The notes below the pieces were generated by a model that saw only the letters and a list, made by a program, of their open reading frames with translations, was not told the DNA's origin and made no database searches. The position numbers and the translations under genes were made by a program. Positions 25,411 to 33,949 of a stretch of DNA of 64,000 nt are shown here, one piece after another. This DNA comes from Streptomyces spiramyceticus (lineage in GTDB: Bacteria; Actinomycetota; Actinomycetes; Streptomycetales; Streptomycetaceae): assembly GCF_028807635.1 (NCBI RefSeq), contig NZ_JARBAX010000001.1:3707501-3771500 (forward strand), given 5' to 3'. Numbering within the stretch: position 1 is the stretch's first letter; the number at the start of each line of letters is the position of its first letter.

Positions 25411-27141
25411 GTGGCTCAGAGCAGCACCGAGACCGACTGGGTCTCCCGTTTCGCGGACGAGGTCATCGCCGAGTCGGAGCGACGTGCGCCTGGGAAACCG
25501 GTCGTCGTCGCGTCCGGTCTTTCCCCGTCGGGCCCCATTCACCTGGGCAATCTCCGCGAGGTCATGACCCCGCACCTCGTCGCGGACGAGGTCAGGCGAC
25601 GTGGGTACGAGGTCAGGCACCTGATTTCGTGGGACGACTACGACCGGTACCGGAAGGTGCCGGCGGGTGTGCCGGGGATCGACGAGTCGTGGGCCGAGCA
25701 CATCGGCAAGCCGCTGACGTCGGTGCCCGCACCGGCCGGGTCGGCGTACCCGAACTGGGCCGAGCACTTCAAGGCGGCCATGACGGCGGCGCTCGACGAG
25801 CTGGGTGTCGAGTACGACGGGATCAGCCAGACCGAGCAGTACACGAGCGGGGTCTACCGCGAGCAGATCCTGCACGCGATGAAGCACCGTGGCGACATCG
25901 ACGCCGTGCTCGACCGGTACCGGACGAAGGTCAAGCCCGGCGCCGGCAAGAAGCAGGGGCAGAAGCCGGTCGACGAGGCCGAGCTGGAAGCCGCTGAGGG
26001 GTCCGGTGCGGCGGACGAGGACGACGGCAGTGGTGGCGGGGCGGGGTACTTCCCGTACAAGCCGTACTGCAGTGTGTGTGGCAAGGACCTCACTACGGTG
26101 ACGGCGTACGACGACGAGAGCACTGCTCTGTCGTATGTGTGTGTCTGTGGGCATTCCGAGACCGTGCTGCTGAGCGAGTTCAACGGCGGCAAGCTGGTCT
26201 GGAAGGTCGACTGGCCGATGCGCTGGGCGTACGAGGGCGTGATCTTCGAGCCGAGCGGTGTCGACCACTCGTCGCCGGGGTCGTCGTTCGTGGTGGGCGG
26301 ACAGATCGTGCGCGAGGTCTTCGGCGGTGTGCAGCCGATCGGGCCGATGTATGCGTTCGTGGGGATCAGTGGGATGGCGAAGATGTCTTCGTCGAAGGGC
26401 GGTGTGCCTACGCCTGCCGATGCGCTGAAGATCATGGAGGCGCCGCTGCTGCGCTGGCTGTACGCGCGGCGCCGGCCCAACCAGTCCTTCAAGATCGCCT
26501 TCGACCAGGAGATCCAGCGGCTGTACGACGAGTGGGACTCACTGGAGAAGAAGGTCGCCGAGGGCACGGTGCTGCCGGCGGACGCTGCGGCGTACTCGCG
26601 TGCGGTCAGGACCGCCGCCGGTGAGCTGCCGCGCACGCCGCGGCCGCTGCCGTACCGGACGCTGGCCTCGGTGGCGGACATCACCGCCGGGCACGCGGAC
26701 CAGGCGCTGCGCATCCTGAGCGAGCTGGACCCGGCGAACCCGGTCTCGTCGCTGGACGAGGTGCGGCCGCGGCTCGACCGTGCGGAGAACTGGATCACCA
26801 CGCAGGTTCCGGCGGAGCAGCGCACGGTTGTGCGCAGCGAGCCGGACGTCGGGACGCTTGGCTCGCTGGACGAGGCGGGGCGGGAGTCGCTGCGGCTGCT
26901 CGTCGAAGGGCTCGACTCGCACTGGTCGCTGGACGGGCTTACGACGCTGGTCTACGGCGTGCCGAAGGTGATGGCGGGACTGGCGCCGGACGCGAAGCCG
27001 ACGCCGGAGCTGAAGGTTGCGCAGCGGTCGTTCTTTGCGCTGCTGTATCAGCTGCTGGTCGGGCGCGACACCGGGCCACGGCTGCCTACGCTGCTGCTTG
27101 CGGTGGGGGCGGAGCGGGTGCGGAAGCTTTTGGGGGCGTAG
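25411..27141 (+). CDS. lysS: Lysyl-tRNA synthetase, class I
   Basis: A 576-aa archaeal-type class I LysRS. The HIGH-like motif is PSGPIHLGNLRE near residue 36, and the signature loop KMSSSKG lies near residue 330. Cysteine pairs CSVCGKD and CVCGHSE (~215-250) form a zinc site. The C-terminal alpha-helical cage is present. The GTG at 25411 was chosen because gaagga lies 10 nt upstream; a GTG at 25402 would be only 1 nt from it. A ~20-residue Gly/Glu/Asp-rich stretch before the zinc site is a lineage-specific linker. Confidence 0.93.
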   Translation: MAQSSTETDWVSRFADEVIAESERRAPGKPVVVASGLSPSGPIHLGNLREVMTPHLVADEVRRRGYEVRHLISWDDYDRYRKVPAGVPGIDESWAEHIGKPLTSVPAPAGSAYPNWAEHFKAAMTAALDELGVEYDGISQTEQYTSGVYREQILHAMKHRGDIDAVLDRYRTKVKPGAGKKQGQKPVDEAELEAAEGSGAADEDDGSGGGAGYFPYKPYCSVCGKDLTTVTAYDDESTALSYVCVCGHSETVLLSEFNGGKLVWKVDWPMRWAYEGVIFEPSGVDHSSPGSSFVVGGQIVREVFGGVQPIGPMYAFVGISGMAKMSSSKGGVPTPADALKIMEAPLLRWLYARRRPNQSFKIAFDQEIQRLYDEWDSLEKKVAEGTVLPADAAAYSRAVRTAAGELPRTPRPLPYRTLASVADITAGHADQALRILSELDPANPVSSLDEVRPRLDRAENWITTQVPAEQRTVVRSEPDVGTLGSLDEAGRESLRLLVEGLDSHWSLDGLTTLVYGVPKVMAGLAPDAKPTPELKVAQRSFFALLYQLLVGRDTGPRLPTLLLAVGAERVRKLLGA

Positions 27142-27152
27142 CTCTTGCGGTG

Positions 27153-27189
27153 AGGGCCGTCATTCCCGGGTTGCCGGGGTGACGGCCCT
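27153..27189. terminator. Convergent terminator after lysS
   Basis: agggccgtca (27153-27162) pairs with tgacggccct (27180-27189), with an inner tcccgg/ccgggg pairing; tttcg follows on the plus strand. It lies between lysS and the convergent DUF2637 gene. Confidence 0.85.
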
Positions 27190-27211
27190 TTCGCGTGGTG
27201 GGATGCGGGGC

Positions 27212-28456
27212 TCAGGCAATGTGTTCAGCGTCGAGTTGCTGCTGGTAGCGGACCTGGAAACGCTTGGCGTAGTCGGACAGTTCGTTGAGGGGCGGGGGCT
27301 CGGTGCCCAGGTCCTGGATGTACGAGCCGAACGCGCCGGGGGAGGGAACCGTGCCGTAGTCGCCGACGTACCTGCGGAACGCGTCGTAGTACCGCTCCTC
27401 GGGCTCGTACTCCTCCTCGTACTGCTCCTCGTACTGTTCCTCCACGGACGCGGCAGGGTTCCGCTCGTGGCGCGGGCCCGGGATGCCGCCCAGCGGACGC
27501 GTCCGGCCGGGGCCCGCAGGGACCATCACCGGTGCGGGGTCGGCCTCCGCGTACGGCGGGTCGTACTGCTCCTGCTGCACCTGCGGCGCCGCGAACCAGG
27601 GGCTCTCGTGCGCGCCGGGGCCCTCCTGCGGCGGCTCTTCCTGGAGCTCCTGCTCGTGTTGTTCGACGGCCTCCAGCGGTGCTTCCAGCTCCGGCTGCGG
27701 GTGCGGCTGGGGCGTCAGTGCCGGTGGGTCCTGTGCCGGCGGTTGCGGAGCGGGCGGCAGTAGTGCCGGTTCTATGCCCGCCGCCGCCAGCCCCGCCGGG
27801 GCCGTTTCCGCGAGCGGCACGCCGAAGCGCGCGAGGCGTAGTGGCATCAGCGACTCGACAGGGGCCTTGCGGCGCCAGCCCCGGCCGTACCGGGCCTGTA
27901 GCCGCGCCTGATAGATCAGGCGGTCCTGCTCAAGCTTGATGACCTGCTCGTACGAGCGGAGTTCCCACAGCTTCATGCGCCGCCACAGCTTGAACGTCGG
28001 CACCGGCGACAGGAGCCAGCGCGTCAGGCGTACGCCCTCCATGTGCCTGTCCGCCGTGATGTCGGCAATCCGGCCGACCGCGTGCCGCGCCGCCTCGACC
28101 GAGACCACGAAGAGGATCGGGATGACGGCGTGCATGCCCACGCCCAGCGGGTCCGGCCACGACGCCGCGCCGTTGAAGGCGATCGTCGCGGCCGTCAGCA
28201 GCCACGCCGTCTGGCGCAGCAGCGGGAACGGGATCCGCATCCAGGTCAGCAGCAGGTCCAGCGCCAGCAGGACGCAGATGCCCGCGTCGATGCCGATGGG
28301 GAAGACGAGCGAGAAGTCGCCGAAGCCCTTCTCCTCCGCGAGTTCGCGGACCGCGGCGTACGAGCCCGCGAAACCGATGGCGGCGATGATCACCGCTCCG
28401 GTGACGACAACACCGATCAATATGCGGTGCGTGCGTGTCAACTGCATCGCGGCCAC
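27212..28456 (-). CDS. DUF2637 membrane protein
   Basis: A 414-aa protein with four transmembrane segments in the first ~130 residues (ILIGVVVTGAVIIAAIGFAG; IGIDAGICVLLALDLLL; TAWLLTAATIAFNGAAS; AVIPILFVVSVEAARHAVG). This is the DUF2637 domain. A basic region and a long Pro/Gln/Glu-rich cytosolic tail with QYEEQYEEEYEPEERY acidic-tyrosine repeats (~340-360) follow. DUF2637 proteins occur near Streptomyces plasmid/ICE and replication-transfer genes and as lone chromosomal genes; none of the former are seen here. GTG start with gggagggg upstream. Function unknown. Confidence 0.8.
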   Translation of the reverse strand: MAAMQLTRTHRILIGVVVTGAVIIAAIGFAGSYAAVRELAEEKGFGDFSLVFPIGIDAGICVLLALDLLLTWMRIPFPLLRQTAWLLTAATIAFNGAASWPDPLGVGMHAVIPILFVVSVEAARHAVGRIADITADRHMEGVRLTRWLLSPVPTFKLWRRMKLWELRSYEQVIKLEQDRLIYQARLQARYGRGWRRKAPVESLMPLRLARFGVPLAETAPAGLAAAGIEPALLPPAPQPPAQDPPALTPQPHPQPELEAPLEAVEQHEQELQEEPPQEGPGAHESPWFAAPQVQQEQYDPPYAEADPAPVMVPAGPGRTRPLGGIPGPRHERNPAASVEEQYEEQYEEEYEPEERYYDAFRRYVGDYGTVPSPGAFGSYIQDLGTEPPPLNELSDYAKRFQVRYQQQLDAEHIA

Positions 28457-28536
28457 CCGCGATCCCCTCCCGTACGTGGAACCTGGCGGGGGTCAGCCTG
28501 GCACATGTGTGCGGGCCGCGTTGCGCGGGTACGGGC

Positions 28537-28569
28537 GGAGCCCGGCCTTCAAGGGGAAGACCGGGCTCC
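28537..28569 (-). terminator. Hairpin downstream of the DUF3558 lipoprotein genes
   Basis: ggagcccgg (28537-28545) pairs with ccgggctcc (28561-28569), with a further cttc/gaag pairing inside. It sits 47 bp beyond the stop of the second lipoprotein gene on the minus strand. Confidence 0.7.
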
Positions 28570-28615
28570 GGTACGGGCCGGAAATCAGCCGCTACGTACT
28601 ACTTCCTTCCACGCC

Positions 28616-29320
28616 CTACTTATTGGCGGCGGCGACCGAGGCCACGACCTCCTTGGCCGCCTTCTGAGCGTCCTTCAGCAGGTCGGCGCCGTCGGGGGAC
28701 TTGGCGCTCTGGTAGCCGGCGCCGTTGTAGACGAGAGTGGCGACCACGTTCTCGGTACGAGTCACAATCGTGGCGTACTTGAAGTCTGCGTTCGTCTTCC
28801 GCAGGTCGTACGTGACGGTCGTCGCCTCGTCGCCGATGCCTGCGGCGGGCGCGTTCTTGACCTTCTTCGCGCCGTCGGTCCCGGTCGTGGCCTCGACCTG
28901 CCTCGCGTAGTACTCACCGGCGAGCTTGTCGCCGGAGCCGCGGGTCTGGTCGGAGTCGTACCGCATGAAGGACACGGACAGCCAGCGGTACTGGGACCCC
29001 TTCACACCCTTGTTGTCCAGGCCGTTCCAGGAACAGCCGCCGCGCGTGGAGATGTCGTTCGACTTGTCGGCCGTGCCGGACTTGTCCTTCGCCTCCGGCA
29101 CGAGCGAGTCGACCGTCTTCTGCTTGATCGACTTGCACGGCTGGGGCAGCTTGGAGTAAGCGGCGGGCTTGACGGTCGGCGATGCCGAGGCCGAGGCACT
29201 GGCGGACGGGGACGCGTCCTTCTTGCCGTCGGAGTCCGAGGAGCAGCCGGCGGCGACGAGCATCACCGGGACGGCTGCGCAGGCCAGAACGCGAGAGAGT
29301 CGCGGGGCTGATCGGTGCAT
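28616..29320 (-). CDS. DUF3558 lipoprotein
   Basis: A 234-aa secreted lipoprotein. The signal peptide ends in a lipobox (VPVMLVAAGCSSDSDG), a Ser/Ala linker follows, then a DUF3558 domain with conserved cysteines (LPQPCKSIKQ and RGGCSWNG). The ATG at 29320 was chosen because gaagga lies 4-9 nt upstream; an ATG five codons earlier lacks one. It lies 34 bp after a second DUF3558 gene and both probably form one operon. Envelope role unknown. Confidence 0.82.
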   Translation of the reverse strand: MHRSAPRLSRVLACAAVPVMLVAAGCSSDSDGKKDASPSASASASASPTVKPAAYSKLPQPCKSIKQKTVDSLVPEAKDKSGTADKSNDISTRGGCSWNGLDNKGVKGSQYRWLSVSFMRYDSDQTRGSGDKLAGEYYARQVEATTGTDGAKKVKNAPAAGIGDEATTVTYDLRKTNADFKYATIVTRTENVVATLVYNGAGYQSAKSPDGADLLKDAQKAAKEVVASVAAANK

Positions 29321-29354
29321 GGTTCCTTCGCTCATGGGGACTGTTCGCTATTCG

Positions 29355-30209
29355 CTAATCGCTGAACTGCTCGGCGAGGTTGCGGGCCACGGCCTGCGTC
29401 TTCTCCTGCAGTTCCTTGCTGTCGGGGACATCGGTGGTGAGCGCGGGGTGTGCGCTGTACTGGACGGTCACGATCACGTTCGAGGTACGGAAGACCACGC
29501 TGACGGTACGGCTCTGCGCGGTCGAACCGGAACGGACCAGGACATCATTCAGGAAGGCGGAGTCGCCCAGGCCGGCGAGGGTGCGGGGTTCGAGGCCCTC
29601 GGGGGTGGCGGGAGAGCTGCTCGGGGACCCTGATTCGCCCTCTTCGGTCTTCGCGTCGCCGTTTTCGTTGCCCTTCGCGTCGTCCTTTTTGGCCGGCTTG
29701 GACGCGGAGGTCGAGGGGGAGGTGCTGGTGCTGGGTGACGAGCCTTCCTCGCCCTCCTCGCTCACTGTGGGGGAGGGAAGGTCGGCCGCCGCCTCCTGCC
29801 TCGCGTACACCTCCTTGGCGCGGTCGTCGTCGCTGACGGCGGTGTCGTACGACACGACGCGCTCGAAGTCGACCAGGAGGTGGTGCGTTGCGTCCGGTGA
29901 GTCCGCCTTCCAGCGGCATGCGACCCGCCGGTCCGTGTCGTACGTCACGGCGGCCGTACCGGCGTACACCTTCTCGCGCTGCTCCTCGGGCAGCGTCGCG
30001 GCGCCGGGGAGCAGGTCGCGCAGCGTGCCCCGGTCGACGGCGCCGCAGGGCTCGCGGAGCGTGCGGTACTTGCCGGGGGCTGCGGCGGCCGTGCTGGTTT
30101 CGCCCGCCTTGGAGTCGGCGGTGGAGCCGTCGGTACCGGAGCCGCCGGTGCAGCCGGCGGCGAGCGCCGCGAGGAGCGCGACGCCGGGTACGTACACCTT
30201 TCGCTGCAC
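29355..30209 (-). CDS. DUF3558 lipoprotein, paralogue with an acidic/Ser insert
   Basis: A 284-aa lipoprotein, first gene of the pair. The lipobox is LAALAAGCTGGSG. The DUF3558 cysteines are REPCGAVDRGT and RVACRWKADSP. Between the two halves lies a ~70-residue disordered insert (Ser/Glu/Lys/Pro-rich, around residues 150-215). The GTG at 30209 fits a gggag about 9 nt upstream and directly gives the signal peptide; the longer open frame is not signal-like. It shares the domain but little else with its neighbour, so the duplication is old. Confidence 0.8.
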   Translation of the reverse strand: MQRKVYVPGVALLAALAAGCTGGSGTDGSTADSKAGETSTAAAAPGKYRTLREPCGAVDRGTLRDLLPGAATLPEEQREKVYAGTAAVTYDTDRRVACRWKADSPDATHHLLVDFERVVSYDTAVSDDDRAKEVYARQEAAADLPSPTVSEEGEEGSSPSTSTSPSTSASKPAKKDDAKGNENGDAKTEEGESGSPSSSPATPEGLEPRTLAGLGDSAFLNDVLVRSGSTAQSRTVSVVFRTSNVIVTVQYSAHPALTTDVPDSKELQEKTQAVARNLAEQFSD

Positions 30210-30370
30210 GGTTCCAGGCTCCCTTCGATAGGAAATCGGTTGCCGCTCGATGGCGGCCGGTGGACACAATGTGTATCGCACGCACTGGCAAGAACGCCGG
30301 TCCGCTGTCTCTTTCGCGGTCCTTGGTGCCAGATTTGCGGTTCATCGGATTTCGGGGGAATTGAGCAGTT

Positions 30371-31564
30371 ATGTCGTATGTAGAGGTGCCTGGCGCGAAG
30401 GTTCCGATCCGGATGTGGGCGGACCCGGCGACGGTCGAGAGCGGCGCGATGGACCAGCTCCGGAACGTGGCCACCCTGCCCTGGATCAAGGGCCTCGCGG
30501 TCATGCCGGACGTCCACTACGGCAAGGGCGCGACGGTCGGCTCCGTGATCGCCATGCACGGGGCGGTCTGCCCGGCGGCTGTCGGTGTCGACATCGGCTG
30601 CGGCATGTCGGCGGTGAAGACGTCGCTGACGGCGAACGACCTCCCCGGTGATCTTTCGAGGCTGCGGTCGAAGATCGAGCAGGCGATTCCGGTGGGGCGG
30701 GGGATGCACGACGACCCGGTCGATCCGGGACGGCTGCACGGCTTCCCGACGGCGGGGTGGGACGACTTCTGGGCACGGTTCGACGGAATCGCGGACGCGG
30801 TCAAGTTCCGTCAGGAGCGGGCCGTGAAGCAGATGGGGACGCTCGGATCAGGAAACCACTTCGTCGAGTTCTGTCTCGACGAGTCGGGTTCCGTCTGGCT
30901 GATGCTGCACTCCGGCTCCAGGAACATCGGCAAGGAGCTCGCCGACTTCCACATCGGCGAGGCCCAGAAGCTGCCGCACAACCAGGGTCTGATCGACCGT
31001 GACCTGGCGGTCTTCATAGCCGACACCCCGCAGATGGCGGCGTACCGGAGCGACCTCTTCTGGGCGCAGGAGTACGCGAAGTACAACCGCTCGATCATGA
31101 TGGGGCTCTTCCAGGACGTCGTCCGGCGGGAGTTCAGGAAGGCCAAGGTGACCTTCGACTCCGTCATCTCCTGCCACCACAACTACGTGGCGGAGGAGCG
31201 GTACGACGGCATGGACCTGCTGGTGACGCGCAAGGGCGCGATCCGGGCGGGCTCCGGCGACTTCGGGATCATTCCGGGGTCCATGGGGACGGGTTCGTAC
31301 ATCGTGAAGGGCCTGGGGAACGAGAAGTCGTTCAACTCGGCCTCGCACGGGGCGGGTCGCAAGATGAGCCGCGGTGCGGCGAAGCGGCGCTTCTCGACGC
31401 GGGACCTGGAGGAGCAGACGCGGGGTGTGGAGTGCCGTAAGGACTCGGGCGTCGTGGACGAGATCCCGGGGGCGTACAAGTCGATCGAGAGGGTCATCGA
31501 CCAGCAGCGGGACCTGGTGGAGGTCGTCGCCAAGCTGAAGCAGGTCATCTGTGTGAAGGGCTGA
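30371..31564 (+). CDS. rtcB: RtcB family RNA 3'-phosphate ligase
   Basis: A 397-aa RNA ligase joining 2',3'-cyclic phosphate or 3'-phosphate to 5'-OH ends with GTP and Mn. Metal/GMP-site residues are visible in MPDVHYGKGATVGSVIA, VGVDIGCGM (Cys ligand), GSGNHFVEF, HSGSRNIG, SCHHNYV and SHGAGRKMSR (guanylated His region). This is the shorter RtcB type. No archease gene or RtcR regulator is adjacent. The ATG at 30371 starts just after a pyrimidine-poor gggggaattgag leader. Confidence 0.93.
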   Translation: MSYVEVPGAKVPIRMWADPATVESGAMDQLRNVATLPWIKGLAVMPDVHYGKGATVGSVIAMHGAVCPAAVGVDIGCGMSAVKTSLTANDLPGDLSRLRSKIEQAIPVGRGMHDDPVDPGRLHGFPTAGWDDFWARFDGIADAVKFRQERAVKQMGTLGSGNHFVEFCLDESGSVWLMLHSGSRNIGKELADFHIGEAQKLPHNQGLIDRDLAVFIADTPQMAAYRSDLFWAQEYAKYNRSIMMGLFQDVVRREFRKAKVTFDSVISCHHNYVAEERYDGMDLLVTRKGAIRAGSGDFGIIPGSMGTGSYIVKGLGNEKSFNSASHGAGRKMSRGAAKRRFSTRDLEEQTRGVECRKDSGVVDEIPGAYKSIERVIDQQRDLVEVVAKLKQVICVKG

Positions 31565-31625
31565 GAGTCAAGGGCTGAGGCTCTGCTCTTCGTGTGCTGC
31601 TCTCCGTGTGATCGTGGCACGCAAA

Positions 31626-31668
31626 CGGCCACCCCTCCACGCGCCCGAGACGGGTGGAGGGGTGGCCG
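31626..31668. terminator. Convergent terminator after rtcB
   Basis: The 15-bp stem cggccacccctccac (31626-31640) pairs with gtggaggggtggccg (31654-31668). It lies between rtcB and the convergent small secreted protein gene. Confidence 0.9.
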
Positions 31669-31709
31669 ATACCTCTGCGGGCAGGAACTGCCGCGGGTCG
31701 GACGAGGTC

Positions 31710-32048
31710 TCAGCTGACCAGTCCGCCGGTCTTGGCCTGCGTGACCTTGCCGGTGTTGCAGGCCGCGTACTGGTTGCCGATGGTGGCGTGGATGACGCCG
31801 CCCATCCAGGGAGCCGCGCAGTTCAGGTCGGCGTATACGAGGGGCGCGCCGTTCTGGTTGATCAGGGCGATCTGCTTGTCGACCTCGACGTCCCCGAACT
31901 CACGGCCGAAGTCCTTCGTCTTGCCGTTGCTCTTGCCGTTGCTGTTGCCGTTGCCGTTGCTGCCCCCGTATCCGTCGGCTGCGACGGCAGGGCTGACGGC
32001 GCCGAGGATGGCGCCTGCGGCGGCGATGCCAATGAGGAGCTTGCGCAT
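31710..32048 (-). CDS. Small secreted protein, paralogue A
   Basis: A 112-aa protein. The signal peptide is MRKLLIGIAAAGAILGAVSP with AVAA cleavage, then an Asn/Gly/Ser/Lys-rich linker of about 20 residues. The conserved domain is DFGREFGDVE, ALINQNGAPLVYADLNC and GGVIHATIGNQYAACNT, with two cysteines that could pair. The same domain, about 80 percent identical, is encoded divergently at 32295. I do not recognise a named family; it is not a chaplin or rodlin by sequence. The ATG at 32048 is fixed by the signal peptide. A BldN-type promoter candidate precedes it. Confidence 0.8.
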   Translation of the reverse strand: MRKLLIGIAAAGAILGAVSPAVAADGYGGSNGNGNSNGKSNGKTKDFGREFGDVEVDKQIALINQNGAPLVYADLNCAAPWMGGVIHATIGNQYAACNTGKVTQAKTGGLVS

Positions 32049-32118
32049 GTGGTGTTCTCTTTCGGTCAGGAGTCGGCCTTGTCGGAAAGAAACCAGGCGT
32101 GCCGACGGGTCGCCAGCC

Positions 32119-32146
32119 TCAACGCGGTGCGCCACCAAACCGTTAC
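32119..32146 (-). promoter_or_regulatory. Candidate ECF (sigma BldN-like) promoter for secreted protein A
   Basis: On the minus strand gtaacg (32146-32141) and cgttga (32124-32119) are separated by 16 nt. This resembles the -35/-10 pattern I associate with sigma BldN promoters (CGTAAC / CGTTGA type). The start point would lie roughly 60-70 nt before the ATG. The match to BldN is from memory and needs testing. Confidence 0.45.
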
Positions 32147-32294
32147 TGTCTGTCACTCGGACGGCCCTGTCCTGCGCTTTTCGTCTAGAGCCATCCGAGG
32201 GAGATCGCGCCACCGGGCCTGGACAGGCTCGTTGTTGGGGGCAGAGCCGGCTCGAAACCCCGAGGCCTGGCGCTCAATCCAAGGAGAACTCTTC

Positions 32295-32576
32295 ATGCGC
32301 AAGCTCCTTATCACCCTCGCCGCCGCCGGCGCCGTGGTCGGCGCCGGTGCCGCCCCGGCCATGGCGGCCAGCGACTTCGGCCGTGAGTTCGGCAACGTCG
32401 AAGCGGGGACGCAGTACGCCCTGATCAACCAGAACGGCGCTCCCCTCGTGTACGCCGACCTGAACTGCGCTGCCCCGTGGATGGGCGGCGTCATCCACGG
32501 GACCATCGGCAACAACTACGCGGCCTGCAACACCGATGACGTGAAGCAGCTCAAGACCGGCGGTCTGATCAGCTGA
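32295..32576 (+). CDS. Small secreted protein, paralogue B
   Basis: A 93-aa secreted protein, the divergent partner of paralogue A. The signal peptide is MRKLLITLAAAGAVVGAGAA with AMAA cleavage. The domain DFGREFGNVE, ALINQNGAPLVYADLNC, GGVIHGTIGNNYAACNT and the ending KTGGLIS match A, but the Asn/Gly linker is missing. aaggag lies 8-13 nt before the ATG. The two genes share a 246-bp intergenic region, suggesting an inverted duplication and shared control. Function unknown. Confidence 0.82.
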   Translation: MRKLLITLAAAGAVVGAGAAPAMAASDFGREFGNVEAGTQYALINQNGAPLVYADLNCAAPWMGGVIHGTIGNNYAACNTDDVKQLKTGGLIS

Positions 32577-32656
32577 AACGCGTCTCATTGATGTGCTCAG
32601 CCGTTAGCGGACACGTCCATGCGGCTGACGGTCACTGATCAGATCCAGGACCACAT

Positions 32657-32693
32657 GAAAGTGCGGCGGTGATCATCCACCGCCGCACTTTCG
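32657..32693. terminator. Convergent terminator after secreted protein B
   Basis: gaaagtgcggcggtg (32657-32671) pairs with caccgccgcactttc (32679-32693) around a 7-nt loop, between the secreted protein gene and the convergent SDR gene. Confidence 0.9.
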
Positions 32694-32711
32694 GCTGTTC
32701 GGGCTGTTGGG

Positions 32712-33470
32712 TCAGGTCAGTTCTCGGTGGACCTTTGTGTTGGAGGCCTGGGCGCGTGGGCGGACCACCAGAAGGTCGACGTTGACGTGCGGCGGGCGGG
32801 TGACGGCCCAAGCGATGGTCTCCGCCACGTCGTCGGCGGTGAGCGGCTCGGCCACGCCCGCGTAGACCTTCGCGGCCTTCTCGGTGTCGCCGCGGAAGCG
32901 CGTCGTCGCGAATTCCTCGGTCTTGACCATGCCGGGGGCGATCTCGATCACGCGGACCGGGGTGCCGACGATCTCCAGGCGGAGCGTCTCGGCGAGGACG
33001 TGGGCGCCGTGCTTGGCGGCCACGTAGCCGCCGCCGTTCTCGTACGTGGAGAGGCCCGCCGTGGAGGAGAGGACGACGACCGTGCCGTCGCCGCTCGCGG
33101 TGAGGGCTGGGAGCAGGGCCTGGGTGAGGTTGAGGGTGCCGATGACGTTCGTCTCGTACATCTGGCGCCAGTCGGCGGGGTCGCTGGTGGCGACGGGGTC
33201 CGCGCCGAGCGCTCCGCCCGCGTTGTTGACGAGTACCGCGAGGGTGCGGAATGCGGTGGCGAATTCGTCGACCGCCGCGCGGTCGGTGACGTCCAGGGCG
33301 TACGCCGTCGCCTGATGGCCTGCCGCGGTGAGCTCCGCCTCCAGAGCCTCGATGCGGTCCTTGCGGCGGGCGGTGAGGACGACGCGGTAGCCGGCGGCGG
33401 CCAGTTGGCGGGCCGTGGCCGCGCCGATGCCGCTGCTCGCTCCGGTGATGACGGCGATAGGCGTAGACAT
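32712..33470 (-). CDS. Short-chain dehydrogenase/reductase
   Basis: A 252-aa classical SDR. The cofactor motif is TGASSGIGAATARQL, VLVNNAGGAL follows, catalytic Ser is in VVLSSTAGLSTYENGGG, and Tyr/Lys is in GYVAAKHGAHVLAE. APGMVKTEEF is the usual C-terminal landmark. ARRKDR after the second strand suggests NADP(H) preference. The substrate is unknown; it resembles the YdfG/serine-dehydrogenase-like group. It stands alone on the minus strand. Confidence 0.9.
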   Translation of the reverse strand: MSTPIAVITGASSGIGAATARQLAAAGYRVVLTARRKDRIEALEAELTAAGHQATAYALDVTDRAAVDEFATAFRTLAVLVNNAGGALGADPVATSDPADWRQMYETNVIGTLNLTQALLPALTASGDGTVVVLSSTAGLSTYENGGGYVAAKHGAHVLAETLRLEIVGTPVRVIEIAPGMVKTEEFATTRFRGDTEKAAKVYAGVAEPLTADDVAETIAWAVTRPPHVNVDLLVVRPRAQASNTKVHRELT

Positions 33471-33488
33471 GGGGCCAGGCTAGCTGGC

Positions 33489-33842
33489 TCAGCGGGCGCG
33501 TGGTGCGTACATGATCAGGGCCATCCCGGCCAGGCAGACCAGGGCTCCGGCGACGTCCCAGCGGTCGGGCCGGTACCCGTCGGCGACCATGCCCCAGGCG
33601 ATGGAGCCCGCTACGAAGACTCCGCCGTACGCGGCGAGGATGCGGCCGAATTCGCCCTCGGGCTGGAGCGTGGCCACGAATCCGTACGCGCCGAGGGCGG
33701 CGACTCCGGCGCCGATCCAGACCCAGCCGCGGCCGTCGTTTCGTGCGTCACCGCCGCGTACGCCTTGCCAGACGAGCCAGGCGCCGCCGATTTCGAGGAG
33801 GGCGGCGAGGAGGAAGAGGGCGGCGGAGCGTGCGATGAGCAT
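33489..33842 (-). CDS. ynfA: YnfA family membrane protein
   Basis: A 117-aa protein with four transmembrane helices covering nearly its whole length. The signatures [34 protein letters not shown] and [20 protein letters not shown] are those of YnfA/UPF0060, a small-multidrug-resistance-like family. A transport role is suspected in the family but not settled. It ends 18 bp upstream of the SDR start on the same strand, so the two may be co-transcribed. Confidence 0.9.
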   Translation of the reverse strand: MLIARSAALFLLAALLEIGGAWLVWQGVRGGDARNDGRGWVWIGAGVAALGAYGFVATLQPEGEFGRILAAYGGVFVAGSIAWGMVADGYRPDRWDVAGALVCLAGMALIMYAPRAR

Positions 33843-33949
33843 CCGTTCAGCGTGTCATGGGGTGGTGGGGCGACTGCTGAGCGTTTCTTCCGGCGTTTAC
33901 TTCTTTCGGGGGGTGGCGCGTCAACGAGTGTTGGCCTACATTTGTTGGC

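Noticed and set aside
32153..32588. Antisense ORFs opposite the twin secreted protein genes
   Set aside because: They mirror each other only because the sense genes are paralogues; no signal peptides or starts.
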